Shown: positions 53,110 to 62,161, counted from the first letter of the stretch. The stretch is 64,000 bases of DNA from Ensifer sp. USDA 6670 (GCA_000421085.1 ATWE01000012.1:124001-188000); one strand, 5' to 3'. The notes: a model not told the origin generated them from the sequence alone. Program-made: numbers and translations.

Positions 53110-54173
53110 TCCAGTTCGAACGCAGAACGGAAACGAGCGGCGTCTGGACCACGATATCCTTTGCAGTGGCAAGTCTTGCCGGCCTTGCCGCGACGGCCGT
53201 GCTGCTCGCATCGACCGGTGCCGATGTGCTGCAGGTCTTCGGCGCTCTGGTTAAAGGCGCGGTAGGTTCTCCGAAGGCGCTTGCAACGACTCTGGTGAAG
53301 GCGACGCCGCTCATCCTGACCGGCCTTGCGACGGTCGTTGCCTTTCGGGCTCAGATTTGGAGCATCGGTCAGGAGGGGCAGGTCTTCGCTGGCGCCATGG
53401 GCGGCTATCTCGGCGCTCAATTGCTCGCCGGGTTGCCGGCGCTTCTCTTTTTCCCCGGTGTTCTTGCTTTCGGGATAGCGGGGGGTATGGCGGTAGCCTG
53501 GCTTTCTGCACTCTTGCGCAACCGCTTCGGCGTCAACGAGATCATCTCGACGGTGATGCTCAACTATCTGGCTGTCTACTTGCTGTCGTGGCTGCTTCAG
53601 GGCGGTCCCTGGGGGGAAACCGGGGGGACGATTTCCTATCATCAGTCGCCGATGCTGCCCGATGCCGCATTCCTGCCGGCGCTCATGGGCAGCAGCCGGC
53701 TGCACGCCGGCGTGCTTCTGCCTTTCCTGGCCGCCGCAATCTGCGCCTTGGTAATGGCACGGACACCGTTGGGCTTTGAGATACGCGGGCTTGGTTACAA
53801 TCCGGAGGCACTACGACACAAGGGCGTGAATATCGGCCGGACGGTGACCCTGATCATGCTTTCCAGCGGCGCGCTTGCGGCGCTTGCGGGCGCCATCGAG
53901 CTTTTCGGCGTGACGCACCGGCTGCGAGCCGACAATCTCATCGGCCTCGGCTATGCCGGCATCATCGTCGGAATGATCGGCGGCCTTAGCGCCTGGGGAA
54001 CGGTGCTGGCCGGCCTCTTCTTCGGCGCACTTGCAAGCGGCGCGGTCTACATGCGCGTATTGGGCGACGTTCCGGCCGCGCTGGTGCCTGCAATCCAGGG
54101 CATCACCCTTTTCTTATTCCTTTGCGCCGGTGTTCTGGCGCGTTACCGCATCGTCAGGGTCGTCGTCCAATGA
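53106..54173 (+). CDS. ABC transporter permease 1 (importer 2)
   Basis: A 355-aa membrane protein with about ten helices and the family motif LILTGLATVVAFRAQIWSIGQEGQVFAGAMGG, parallel to permease 1 of importer 1. The coupling loop region reads GVNEIISTVMLNYLAVYLLSWL. It starts at the ATG overlapping the ATPase stop and its own stop overlaps permease 2 by four bases. Confidence 0.88.
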   Translation: MIQFERRTETSGVWTTISFAVASLAGLAATAVLLASTGADVLQVFGALVKGAVGSPKALATTLVKATPLILTGLATVVAFRAQIWSIGQEGQVFAGAMGGYLGAQLLAGLPALLFFPGVLAFGIAGGMAVAWLSALLRNRFGVNEIISTVMLNYLAVYLLSWLLQGGPWGETGGTISYHQSPMLPDAAFLPALMGSSRLHAGVLLPFLAAAICALVMARTPLGFEIRGLGYNPEALRHKGVNIGRTVTLIMLSSGALAALAGAIELFGVTHRLRADNLIGLGYAGIIVGMIGGLSAWGTVLAGLFFGALASGAVYMRVLGDVPAALVPAIQGITLFLFLCAGVLARYRIVRVVVQ

Positions 54174-55102
54174 GCCAGCTGTTCCACGAAGCGATCATCA
54201 TCAGCATTCTTGCCTCCACGCTCCGCATCATGACGCCGCTCCTGTTTTCCTCCATGGGCGAACTGGTCATTCAGCGCTCGGGCATCTGGAACATGGGTGT
54301 CGAGGGTACGATGCTGACCGGCGCCTTCGCGGCCTATCTCGTCGCCACGCTTAGCGGCTCCCTATGGCTGGCCGTGATCGCGGCCGTGCTTGCCGGCATA
54401 TTGATGGGCGCGATCATCGCCTTCATGACGGCGGTCCTCAGGGTCGATCATTTCATCGCAGGGCTCGGACTGAACCTCCTGGCGGGCGGCTTCACGCTCT
54501 ATTGGTTCCAGAGCTATATCCGAGGGCGCGCGCAGCCGACCTTCTCCGGGTTCGAGGATGTAGACATTCCGCTGCTGTCGGACATTCCGTTCATCGGGCC
54601 GATCCTGTTTTCACAGCGCGCGCTCACCTATTTGGCGCTGCTTGCGGTGCCGGCAATATGGTTCCTGCTTTACCGCAGCCGCCATGGGCTGGAACTGCGC
54701 TGTCTCGGCGAAAATCCGAAAGCCCTTGACGTCAAGGGCCTGAGCGTCACGGCCCGTCAGTTTGCCGCCGTTACGTTCGGCAGTGCCATGACCGGGCTCG
54801 GCGGCGGCTTCCTCATGCTCGGCTTTTCCGATCGCTTTCTCGCGGACTTCACCGCAGGCCGCGGCTGGATCGTAGTGGTTGCGCTGATCGCCGGCAATTG
54901 GAAGCCGAAAGGCGTGTTCATTGCGGTCGCTGCCTTTGCCCTCCTGGAAGCGCTCGCCACGCATTTGCAGGTGCTAGGCGCAAAAGTGCCACATCAGCTC
55001 CTCCTGTCGCTCCCCTATATCGCGTCGATTGGGCTTCTGATGGGGTTGCGCTTGCGCCCCGGGCAGCCGGCCCGCCTCGGCGTGCCCTACACAAGGGAGT
55101 AG
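54170..55102 (+). CDS. ABC transporter permease 2 (importer 2)
   Basis: A 310-aa membrane protein with about nine helices. The motif TPLLFSSMGELVIQRSGIWNMGVEGTMLTG parallels permease 2 of importer 1. It is the last gene of the AraC-linked catabolic operon, coupled to permease 1 by ATGA. It converges with the peroxiredoxin-like gene nine bases further on; no clear hairpin fits that gap. Confidence 0.88.
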   Translation: MSQLFHEAIIISILASTLRIMTPLLFSSMGELVIQRSGIWNMGVEGTMLTGAFAAYLVATLSGSLWLAVIAAVLAGILMGAIIAFMTAVLRVDHFIAGLGLNLLAGGFTLYWFQSYIRGRAQPTFSGFEDVDIPLLSDIPFIGPILFSQRALTYLALLAVPAIWFLLYRSRHGLELRCLGENPKALDVKGLSVTARQFAAVTFGSAMTGLGGGFLMLGFSDRFLADFTAGRGWIVVVALIAGNWKPKGVFIAVAAFALLEALATHLQVLGAKVPHQLLLSLPYIASIGLLMGLRLRPGQPARLGVPYTRE

Positions 55103-55111
55103 CTCGGGATA

Positions 55112-55789
55112 TCAGGCAGCGGGCGCTGTAGCGATTCTTCGCACGGCGGCGAGGACGTCGGCCGGTTCAGTGCGGACTAACCAATCCGGGCTCACGTCGG
55201 CGAACCTTACCACGGCATCCTTGCCGATCACGATCGTGGCCGGCATGGGGAGTTCGAAGGTTCCGGTACCGGTCACCTCACCGATCGGATTTCCGCTTGC
55301 TATCGAGGCACGGCGAGAGGGTTCGTCGAACGTATACAGTATGCCGAAGCGCCGCCCCAAGGCATTGCCGGCGTCGCTGGCGATCAGGAAATCCAGGCCA
55401 TGGCGTTCTTTGATCTCCTTCAATCGATTCGGCACCTGCGGGCTGATACCGACTAGAGTGGCGCCTAGCCTTTCGAGTTCCGGCGCGAGGAACCGGTTGT
55501 AATAGGGCAGTGCAATGTTGCAGGCCGGACATCCCGCAAAACGGAAAAAGATCAGCACCAGGGGACCCTTCCGAAGCAGTTCGTGCAGCGCGAGTTGCGC
55601 GCCCCCCACCTCCGTCAGCTGAAATGACTCCACGCGATCACCGGCCTTGATGAACCCGGCGTGATCGGCGGTTTCCACGAGGAGCCTGCGTTGATCGACA
55701 TTAATCTTCAGCGCAGCAGGCGCCATCGTCTCGGCGCGCTTTGCTTGGAAATCTGCGAGCGTTTCGTTGAGGGTGGATTGTTCGGTCAT
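55112..55789 (-). CDS. peroxiredoxin-like (AhpC/TSA family) thiol protein
   Basis: A 225-aa thioredoxin-fold protein. The active-site region is FFRFAGCPACN, with C87 as probable peroxidatic Cys and C90 in a CxxC arrangement. An N-terminal helical extension of ~45 residues precedes the fold. It probably reduces peroxides in the cytoplasm. The ATG at 55789 has AGGAG ten bases upstream; earlier starts add a basic non-conserved stretch. It is divergent from the sulfonate operon and could protect its flavin monooxygenases from peroxide, which is inference. Confidence 0.82.
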   Translation of the reverse strand: MTEQSTLNETLADFQAKRAETMAPAALKINVDQRRLLVETADHAGFIKAGDRVESFQLTEVGGAQLALHELLRKGPLVLIFFRFAGCPACNIALPYYNRFLAPELERLGATLVGISPQVPNRLKEIKERHGLDFLIASDAGNALGRRFGILYTFDEPSRRASIASGNPIGEVTGTGTFELPMPATIVIGKDAVVRFADVSPDWLVRTEPADVLAAVRRIATAPAA

Positions 55790-56025
55790 CCCTGGGCTCC
55801 TGCTGTCGGAAAAGCGTGATCTTCCACGGATGATAGGTGCCGGAAGCAGCCGCGGCGAGCGAAGGCTTTGCACGGGTGTTCGCCGACGAGGGAGATTTTT
55901 TCCGGTTCTTGGCGACGCGGCGACAGCATTATTTCTTTAGTACACAAAATCAGTAGATAATATCAACTAAGCTGCACTGGATGCCTCGCTGCAGGCTTCG
56001 TCCCATTCGCCGAAAGGAAAAATCC
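55790..56025. promoter_or_regulatory. divergent gap peroxiredoxin gene / sulfonate operon
   Basis: 236 bases. The right half has an AT-rich block (55929-55972) bounded by TTAGT (55937-55941) and its inverse ACTAA (55966-55970), containing a possible -10 (ATAATA). It is a reasonable promoter zone for the plus-strand operon; no specific regulator is identifiable. Confidence 0.35.
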
Positions 56026-56295
56026 ATGTCGTCTCCCAAGCTCGTCGGTCTCGCCGGAAGTTTCAGCCGACCGTCGAAGTCGCGGACCCTTGTCGAGACG
56101 GCAGCGGATCTCGCCGTAGAGGAATATGGGTTCATGGCCCATACCCTGCCGACAGCGATCTATGCTTCAGACCGGGATTTAACGGATTATCGCGTCAGTT
56201 CCGAACCCTGGCGCCGGCGCATCGCACAGGCGGTCGACGAGCTCTCCGCCTTTTTTGCCGCGCCGTCCGCCCGGCACATCATCGCAGCGGAATGA
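56026..56295 (+). pseudogene. internally deleted NADPH-dependent FMN reductase (SsuE/MsuE-like remnant)
   Basis: An 89-aa frame with GGAAAAATCC upstream. Its first ~30 residues (KLVGLAGSFSRPSKSRTLVE) match the start of the FMN reductases that partner alkanesulfonate monooxygenases, and its last ~55 (AHTLPTAIYASDRDLTDYRV onward) match their C-terminus. The intervening ~100 residues, including the FMN-binding core, are missing. Start, stop and frame are kept, so this looks like an in-frame internal deletion. Family members are about 185-195 aa. The product is unlikely to bind flavin. It heads the sulfonate operon where an intact reductase would be expected. Confidence 0.8.
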
Positions 56296-56313
56296 GCAGA
56301 GGGGGCGATCACC

Positions 56314-57480
56314 ATGACAGCCTTCGGCAATCAGCAGAAAACAATTTCGCCCTTTGATCCCGTCAGGATCGCCGCCGAGCTTTCGGTTCGGTTTGCGGCA
56401 ACGGCGGCGAGCTATGACGAGAGCGCGTCCTTTCCATTCGAGAATATCCGGCTTGCACATGAGGCCGGCCTGATTGCTCTCACGGCGCCGGTGGAACACG
56501 GCGGAGCGGGGGCTGGGCTTGCCGTGGCCGTCGAGGTTATCCGTCATGTCGCCCGAGGCGAACCGTCGACGGCCTTGATCCTCATCATGCAGTACATCAA
56601 TCTAGCGACGATTCCGAACTCCGGCTGGCCTCAAAACCTCATTCAGCGCGTGCTTGGAGATGCTGCGAGGAAGGGGTCGCTGATCAACGCCTTCCGAGTA
56701 GAGCCGGAACTTGGGACGCCGGTGCGCGGCGGGCTGCCGAAGACCACGGCCCGTCGGGCGAAGGGCGGATGGACCATCAGCGGGCGGAAAATCTATTCGA
56801 CCGGCGTGGAAGGTCTGACCTATGCGGTCGTCTGGGCGCGTACCGATGAGGCGGACCCGAGAGTGGGCGCCTTCCTCGTACCGCTTGAGGCGGCGGGTCT
56901 TGCCATCGAAAAGACGTGGAACCCGCTCGGCATGCGCGCAACGGGCAGTCACGACGTCGTCTTCGAAGACGTGCGCGTGCCGTCGGACCATGCGGTAGAT
57001 ATCCGGCTGCCATCGGAATGGGGCGGCCGGGGCGAAGGCCAGGCAGCCTGGTTCGGCCTTTTGCCGGGTGCACTTTATACGGGCGTTGCGGAAGCGGCAC
57101 GCGACTGGCTGGTCACCTTTCTCAGGAACCGTGTGCCCACCAATCTCGGCCAGCCGCTCTCGAGCGTGCCTCGTATCCAGCATGCCGTCGGCGAAATCGA
57201 AGAGTTGATCGCGGTCAACCGGCGGCTGATCGCGTCGGCCGCCGGCGATATCGATCGCGGGCTGCCGCTTCCCGCCACGGAAGCCAATCTCATCAAAACG
57301 GTCACCACGGAAAACGCGATCGCTGCCGTCGAGAAGGCGCTCAAGCTGACCGGGAACCACGGGATTTCCCGCAACAATCCACTGGAGCGCCACCATCGCG
57401 ATGTCCTTTGCGGCCGCATCCACAGCCCGCAGGAAGACACGGTGCGGGTCGAAGCGGGCCGCATCGCGCTCGGCATCTGA
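56314..57480 (+). CDS. acyl-CoA dehydrogenase-like flavoprotein (SfnB/DszC group)
   Basis: A 388-aa protein with the acyl-CoA dehydrogenase fold: N-terminal helices, a middle beta domain (GGWTISGRKIYSTGVEGLTYAVVWAR) and C-terminal helices ending IHSPQEDTVRVEAGRIALGI. In sulfur-scavenging operons members of this family act as FMN-dependent monooxygenases or have an undefined accessory role rather than as true dehydrogenases. The catalytic Glu of classical enzymes was not identified. It lies 18 bases after the reductase remnant with GAGGGGG upstream, and before the SsuD-like gene. Confidence 0.85.
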   Translation: MTAFGNQQKTISPFDPVRIAAELSVRFAATAASYDESASFPFENIRLAHEAGLIALTAPVEHGGAGAGLAVAVEVIRHVARGEPSTALILIMQYINLATIPNSGWPQNLIQRVLGDAARKGSLINAFRVEPELGTPVRGGLPKTTARRAKGGWTISGRKIYSTGVEGLTYAVVWARTDEADPRVGAFLVPLEAAGLAIEKTWNPLGMRATGSHDVVFEDVRVPSDHAVDIRLPSEWGGRGEGQAAWFGLLPGALYTGVAEAARDWLVTFLRNRVPTNLGQPLSSVPRIQHAVGEIEELIAVNRRLIASAAGDIDRGLPLPATEANLIKTVTTENAIAAVEKALKLTGNHGISRNNPLERHHRDVLCGRIHSPQEDTVRVEAGRIALGI

Positions 57481-57506
57481 TCTCGAACTCAGCAACGGAG
57501 GGTGTC

Positions 57507-58625
57507 ATGCCTGTCGAATTCATCGGTTACATCGGCAATCACAATGCTTCTGAGACGATAGCCCGGAAGGGGCCGGTCATCGATCTCGACCATATCGCCG
57601 CCGCCGCCTCGATCCACGAAAATGCCGGCTTCGACCGTGTCCTCTTCGCTTTCCATTCGACTTCGCCTGAAAGCATCCTGATCGCGCAGCACGTCGCCAA
57701 TCACACCCGCAAGCTCAAGCTGATGATTGCGCACCGGCCTGGCTTCACCGCCCCCACGCTAGCCGCGCGGCAGCTCGCAACGCTCGACAACCTGACGGGC
57801 GGACGGGTCGCCGTCCATATCATCACCGGCGGCAATGACAAGGAGCTCGCGCAAGACGGCGATCACCTGAGCAAGGACGAGCGCTATGCCCGCACCAGCG
57901 AGTATCTCGATATCGTGCGCAAGGAATGGACGAGCGAGACGCCTTTCGACTATGCGGGAAAACACTACAAGGTCGAACAAGCCTTCGCTGCCGTGAAGCC
58001 GAAGGGCCCGGAAGGTATCCCGATCTATTTCGGTGGGTCCTCCGATCCGGCGATCGCAGTCGCAGGAAAACATGCGGACGTCTATGCGCTCTGGGGCGAG
58101 ACACTGGAGCAGGTGGCAGAAACCTTGCGGAACGTCCGCGCCGCGGCTGCGGTGCACGGCCGCAAGCTCCGTTTCAGCCTGTCGCTGCGCCCGATCCTGG
58201 CGGAGACCGAGGACGCGGCCTGGGAGAAGGCGTCCAGCCTGCTTTCCCGCGCCAAGGCTCTTCGCGGCGCACCCGGGACCGAACGGCTGATTGACACCAA
58301 TGCACATAGCGGCAACGGCCCGCAGAACGAAGGCTCGAAGCGGCTGCTTGCCGCCGCCGCCCGCGGGGCTCGGCTCGACAAGCGCCTATGGACGGAAATG
58401 GCGGCACTGACCGGCGCAAGCGGCAACTCGACCTCGCTCGTCGGGACACCCGAACAGGTCGCAGAAGCGCTCATCGACTATTACGATCTCGGCATCACCA
58501 CCTTCCTGATCCGCGGCTTCGATCCCATCGAGGATGCGTTCCACTACGGCCGTGACCTCATCCCGCTGGTACGCGAGCTCATTGCCGAGCGCGACCGCAG
58601 CGGTCATGCCCAGGCTGCCGAGTAA
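57507..58625 (+). CDS. alkanesulfonate monooxygenase-like, luciferase family
   Basis: A 372-aa flavin-dependent monooxygenase of the SsuD type, the normal length. Seen are the (beta/alpha)8 landmarks FDRVLFAFHSTSPESILIA, AHRPGFTAPTLAARQLATLD, GGRVAVHIITGG and IPIYFGGSSDPAIAVAGKHAD. It cleaves C-S bonds in organosulfonates using reduced FMN and oxygen, releasing sulfite and an aldehyde. It needs a flavin reductase; the one in this operon is broken, so FMNH2 must come from elsewhere. CGGAGGG precedes the ATG. A stem-loop follows before the transporter genes. Confidence 0.9.
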   Translation: MPVEFIGYIGNHNASETIARKGPVIDLDHIAAAASIHENAGFDRVLFAFHSTSPESILIAQHVANHTRKLKLMIAHRPGFTAPTLAARQLATLDNLTGGRVAVHIITGGNDKELAQDGDHLSKDERYARTSEYLDIVRKEWTSETPFDYAGKHYKVEQAFAAVKPKGPEGIPIYFGGSSDPAIAVAGKHADVYALWGETLEQVAETLRNVRAAAAVHGRKLRFSLSLRPILAETEDAAWEKASSLLSRAKALRGAPGTERLIDTNAHSGNGPQNEGSKRLLAAAARGARLDKRLWTEMAALTGASGNSTSLVGTPEQVAEALIDYYDLGITTFLIRGFDPIEDAFHYGRDLIPLVRELIAERDRSGHAQAAE

Positions 58626-58640
58626 ACCTTGAAATGCATC

Positions 58641-58663
58641 GCGGATCGCTCGGCGCGATCCGC
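58641..58663 (+). terminator. stem-loop between the SsuD-like gene and the transporter genes
   Basis: A nine-bp perfect stem (58641-58649 with 58655-58663) around TCGGC, followed by TTCTTCCC. It splits the operon into enzyme and transport parts and may stabilise or partly terminate the upstream message. Confidence 0.55.
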
Positions 58664-58707
58664 TTCTTCCCAGCGCGCTCATTTTTCAGTGGATAAGGAG
58701 ACGGACG

Positions 58708-59778
58708 ATGGCATGGAATGCAAAGACGCTCTTTGGAGCCGGCGATGATCACTCCCGGAATTTCGACCGCCGGGCTTTCCTGAAGACGGTCGGGCTGGTG
58801 GGCGTTGCCGCGCCCCTCGGCGCCCTTTCGCTCGGCAGCTTCGCCGCGACCGCCTCGCAACCGGCCGCTGCGGGAGAGCTGAAGAAGATCAAATTCGCGA
58901 CGAATGCCAGTGCCATTTGCCTTGCACCGGTCTTCGTGGCGCAGGAGCACGGCATCTTCAAAAAATACGGTCTCGACGTGGAGCTGGTGAATTTCGGCGC
59001 TTCCACCGAGGCCCTTCTCGAAGCGATCGCGACCGGTAAAGCAGATGGCGGGGTCGGCATGGCACTGCGGTGGCTGAAAGCGCTGGAGCAAGGCTTCGAC
59101 GTCAAGATCACCGCCGGTACCCATGGGGGCTGCTCGCGGCTCGTCGCGCTGAAGTCTGCCGGCATCACCAAACTCACCGAGCTCAAAGGCAAGACGATCG
59201 GGATCTCGGACCTTGCCAGCCCCGGCAAGAATTTCTTCTCCATCCTCCTGCACAAGGAAGGCATCGATCCGATCTCCGATGTCGAATGGCGGCAATATCC
59301 TGGCGAGCTCCTGCAGCTAGCCGCCGACAAGGGAGAGATCCACGCAATCGCCGACGGCGACCCGAAAGCCTATTTCTGGCTGCAGGATCCAAAGTACATC
59401 CAGATCGCATCGAATCTCGACCACGGTTTCGAGAACCGCGTCTGCTGCATCGTCGGGTTGCGCGGCAGCCTCATCCGCGACGACCAGCCAACCGCCGCCG
59501 CCCTGACGCGCGCCCTCCTGGAAGCCCAAGACTGGACCGTGGCCAAGCCGCAAGATGCCGCAAGGGCCTTCCTGCCCAACGCCCCCAAGGGCAAGACGGT
59601 CGAGGAACTCGTCGGCGTCCTGCAGAGCCAGACGCATAACCACAATCCGGTCGGCGCGGACCTCAAGACGGAAATCGCACTCTACGCGCAGGAACTGCGC
59701 GACGTGCAGGTCTTCAAACAGTCGACCGATCCGAAGGACTTCGCCGACCGCGTCTTCGCCGACGTTCTGACCGCTTGA
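58708..59778 (+). CDS. sulfonate-type ABC substrate-binding protein (SsuA-like), Tat-exported
   Basis: A 356-aa periplasmic protein of the NMT1/SsuA group. It has a twin-arginine signal (DRRAFLKTVG) with cleavage near residue 52, then KKIKFATNASAICLAPVFVAQEHGIFKKYGLDVELV, the typical first lobe, and ATGKADGGVG. It presumably captures sulfonates for the permease and ATPase encoded next. AAGGAG precedes the ATG. Confidence 0.88.
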   Translation: MAWNAKTLFGAGDDHSRNFDRRAFLKTVGLVGVAAPLGALSLGSFAATASQPAAAGELKKIKFATNASAICLAPVFVAQEHGIFKKYGLDVELVNFGASTEALLEAIATGKADGGVGMALRWLKALEQGFDVKITAGTHGGCSRLVALKSAGITKLTELKGKTIGISDLASPGKNFFSILLHKEGIDPISDVEWRQYPGELLQLAADKGEIHAIADGDPKAYFWLQDPKYIQIASNLDHGFENRVCCIVGLRGSLIRDDQPTAAALTRALLEAQDWTVAKPQDAARAFLPNAPKGKTVEELVGVLQSQTHNHNPVGADLKTEIALYAQELRDVQVFKQSTDPKDFADRVFADVLTA

Positions 59779-59789
59779 AGGGGGGCGTC

Positions 59790-60797
59790 ATGAGCACCAT
59801 CGATCCGACGGTGGCGGAGGTCGGCGACGCCGCTGCCACTACCAATTACGGCCGAAACATTTCTCCGGTCCTGCTCGCGGCGGCGTTGGCCTGGGCTGCC
59901 GCGGCCGGGCTAATCGAATACTGGCCGGAGATCATTCCGCAACCCTATGGCCGCGAACTGGCTGCGATCTGCCTCGGTGTCGCGGTCATCGCCGCGCTGA
60001 CCGCATTGAGCGGCACTGTCTTCGGCCGTATCGCATCCATCCTGCGCTATTACGGACCGTGGCTCATCGTCGCCGCGGTGATCCTTGCCGTTTGGGAAGT
60101 CCTGACCGCAAAAACCGGCATTCTCCCGGTGCCATTTTTCTCCTCTCCCCAGAGCATGCTGGAAGTGTTCTTCGATGATTGGGAGCGGCTCGGCACAAGT
60201 GTCGCCTATTCCGTTCTGTTGCTTGCCAAGGGTTACTTCTTCGGCGCGTTGGCCGGGTTCGTCACCGGCGTTACAATCGGCTGGTCGCGTTCGGCGAGCT
60301 ATTGGGTACATCCGCTTTTGCGCCTGATCGGCCCGCTGCCGGCGACGGCCTGGCTGCCTCTCGCCTTCTTCATCTTCCCGACGTCGGGTTCCGCCAGCGT
60401 CTTCCTGATCGCGCTCGCCACCGCCTTTCCGGTAACGATCCTCACCTGGTCCGGCATCGCGAGCGTTAACCGCGACTACTACGACATTGCGCGTACGCTC
60501 GGGGCGAAGTCTTCGTTCCTGATCCTGAAAGTTGCAATCCCGGCAGCACTGCCGCACGTCTTCGTCGGCCTGTTCATGGGCCTTGGCACTTCCTTTGCGG
60601 TGCTCGTCGTCGCGGAAATGCTGGGCGTCAAGGCAGGGCTCGGCTGGTACCTGCAATGGGCGCAAGGTTGGGCAGCCTACAACAACATGTATGCGGCGCT
60701 GCTGGTAATGGCCCTGATGTGCTCGACGCTCATCACCGCGCTTTTCCGCATCCGCGACTGGACGCTTTCCTGGCAGAAGGGACTCGTCAGATGGTAG
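59790..60797 (+). CDS. sulfonate-type ABC permease (SsuC/TauC-like)
   Basis: A 335-aa inner-membrane permease, longer than the usual ~260 aa because of an extra N-terminal region with two hydrophobic helices (about 27-80). The core has the coupling motif around YYDIARTLGAKSSFLILKVAIPAALPHVF and LVVAEMLGVKAGLGWYLQWAQGW. The ATG at 59790 has AAGGGGGG just upstream. It overlaps the ATPase gene by seven bases. Confidence 0.9.
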   Translation: MSTIDPTVAEVGDAAATTNYGRNISPVLLAAALAWAAAAGLIEYWPEIIPQPYGRELAAICLGVAVIAALTALSGTVFGRIASILRYYGPWLIVAAVILAVWEVLTAKTGILPVPFFSSPQSMLEVFFDDWERLGTSVAYSVLLLAKGYFFGALAGFVTGVTIGWSRSASYWVHPLLRLIGPLPATAWLPLAFFIFPTSGSASVFLIALATAFPVTILTWSGIASVNRDYYDIARTLGAKSSFLILKVAIPAALPHVFVGLFMGLGTSFAVLVVAEMLGVKAGLGWYLQWAQGWAAYNNMYAALLVMALMCSTLITALFRIRDWTLSWQKGLVRW

Positions 60798-61603
60798 CTG
60801 CTGCTTTGAGATCGACAGGCCCCGCTGCCGCCGGAGATGCGGAGCCGGCGGGAGTGCAGGTCGACATACGCGATGTCTCCCATGGCTTCGAACTGGAAGG
60901 AGCCCCGCTTCCGGTGCTGGATCGGGTAAGTTTCTCGGCCGAGCCCGGCTCCTTCGTGGCATTGCTCGGGCCCTCGGGCTGCGGGAAGTCGACGCTTTTG
61001 CGTCTGCTCGCCGGGCTTGATCACCCGAGTTCGGGAGGTGTAGCGGTCGGCGGAGTGCCGGTCGCAGCGCCGGACCCGTCCCGCATCCTGGTCTTCCAGG
61101 ATCCTACTCTCTTTCCCTGGCGCACGGTCTGGGACAATGTCGCGCTCGGTCTGGAGGCGCAGGGCATCCTCGGGAGCAATCGCGCCCGGGTCGACAAGGT
61201 CCTTGAGCTCGTCGGGCTGAAGGGTTTCGACAAAGCCTATCCGCACCAGCTTTCCGGCGGTATGGCGCAACGCGTCGCGCTGGCAAGAGCGCTCGTCAAC
61301 GAGCCACGGCTGCTGCTCCTGGACGAGCCGCTCGGCAAGCTCGACTCGCTCACACGGCTCGCCATGCAGACCGAGCTCGTCTCGCTTTGGCAGCGCGCCC
61401 GGTTGACGGCGCTTCTGGTGACGCATGACGTGGAGGAAGCAATCTTCCTGGCGGAGCGGGTGATCGTCTTCGGTCCGCGTCCGGCGCGCATCGTCGCCGA
61501 TATCGCTGTCGACCTCCCTTATCCTCGTCATCGCGGCGACCCGCGTCTTGCCGAGCTTCGGCAAAAGGTGCTGCAGCATCTCGGCTTGGCGGCCACCTGG
61601 TAA
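60791..61603 (+). CDS. sulfonate-type ABC ATP-binding protein (SsuB/TauB-like)
   Basis: A 270-aa ATPase with Walker A GPSGCGKST, signature LSGGMAQRVALARAL, Walker B RLLLLDEPLGKLD and the switch His in LLVTHDVEEA. It is a complete single-domain SsuB/TauB-type subunit. The ATG at 60791 overlaps the permease stop; the longer frame from 60656 lies inside the permease gene. It ends the sulfonate operon 18 bases before the copper gene. Confidence 0.93.
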   Translation: MVAAALRSTGPAAAGDAEPAGVQVDIRDVSHGFELEGAPLPVLDRVSFSAEPGSFVALLGPSGCGKSTLLRLLAGLDHPSSGGVAVGGVPVAAPDPSRILVFQDPTLFPWRTVWDNVALGLEAQGILGSNRARVDKVLELVGLKGFDKAYPHQLSGGMAQRVALARALVNEPRLLLLDEPLGKLDSLTRLAMQTELVSLWQRARLTALLVTHDVEEAIFLAERVIVFGPRPARIVADIAVDLPYPRHRGDPRLAELRQKVLQHLGLAATW

Positions 61604-61621
61604 TCCAACAAGGAAACCATC

Positions 61622-62161
61622 ATGAAGTTTCGGACAATGGTTCTCGGCACCGCGGTTGGCGCGGCGGCGCTCGGGACAAGCCTCTTCGCCACGCCGGCCA
61701 TGGCGCATATCATATTCGAGAACGGGGCGGTTGCGGCGGGCACTAGGACAGAATTCGTGCTGCGCGTTCCGCATGGCTGCGACGGATCGCCGACCGTGGC
61801 GGTGCGGGTCGCGGTGCCGAAGGAACTCGAAGGCATCGAGGCCCTGCCAAAGCCCGGCTGGAAGCTCTCGGTCGTTACCGATGATCTCCATCAGGCGAGC
61901 GCTGATGCAAATGCCGGCCATTCCGATGGCGGTGAAGCGAAGGTGAAGGAGCTCGTCTGGTCCAACGGGCGGCTGGAGGACGCCTTCCGGGACACATTCG
62001 TCTTCCGCGCATCCGTAAACAAGACGGCTACCGGCCGCATCTTCGTGCCCGTCGTGCAGCAGTGCGAGAGCGGTGCCGAGCGCTGGATCGAAATTCCCGC
62101 TGCAGGTGGATCGTCCGATGACCTGAAGCATCCTGCCCCATCCGTCGGCGTCGACCCGTGA
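61622..62161 (+). CDS. YcnI/DUF1775 periplasmic copper-binding protein
   Basis: A 179-aa secreted protein with a Sec signal (cleavage after ATPAMA). The mature protein starts with His (HIIFENG), the residue that anchors copper in YcnI-type domains, and the family pattern VPHGCDGSPTVAVRVAVPKEL follows. A ~40-residue tail is poorly ordered. It is a copper chaperone or sensor in the periplasm and typically sits next to copC/copD, as here. Its stop overlaps the GTG start of the next gene (GTGA). Confidence 0.88.
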   Translation: MKFRTMVLGTAVGAAALGTSLFATPAMAHIIFENGAVAAGTRTEFVLRVPHGCDGSPTVAVRVAVPKELEGIEALPKPGWKLSVVTDDLHQASADANAGHSDGGEAKVKELVWSNGRLEDAFRDTFVFRASVNKTATGRIFVPVVQQCESGAERWIEIPAAGGSSDDLKHPAPSVGVDP

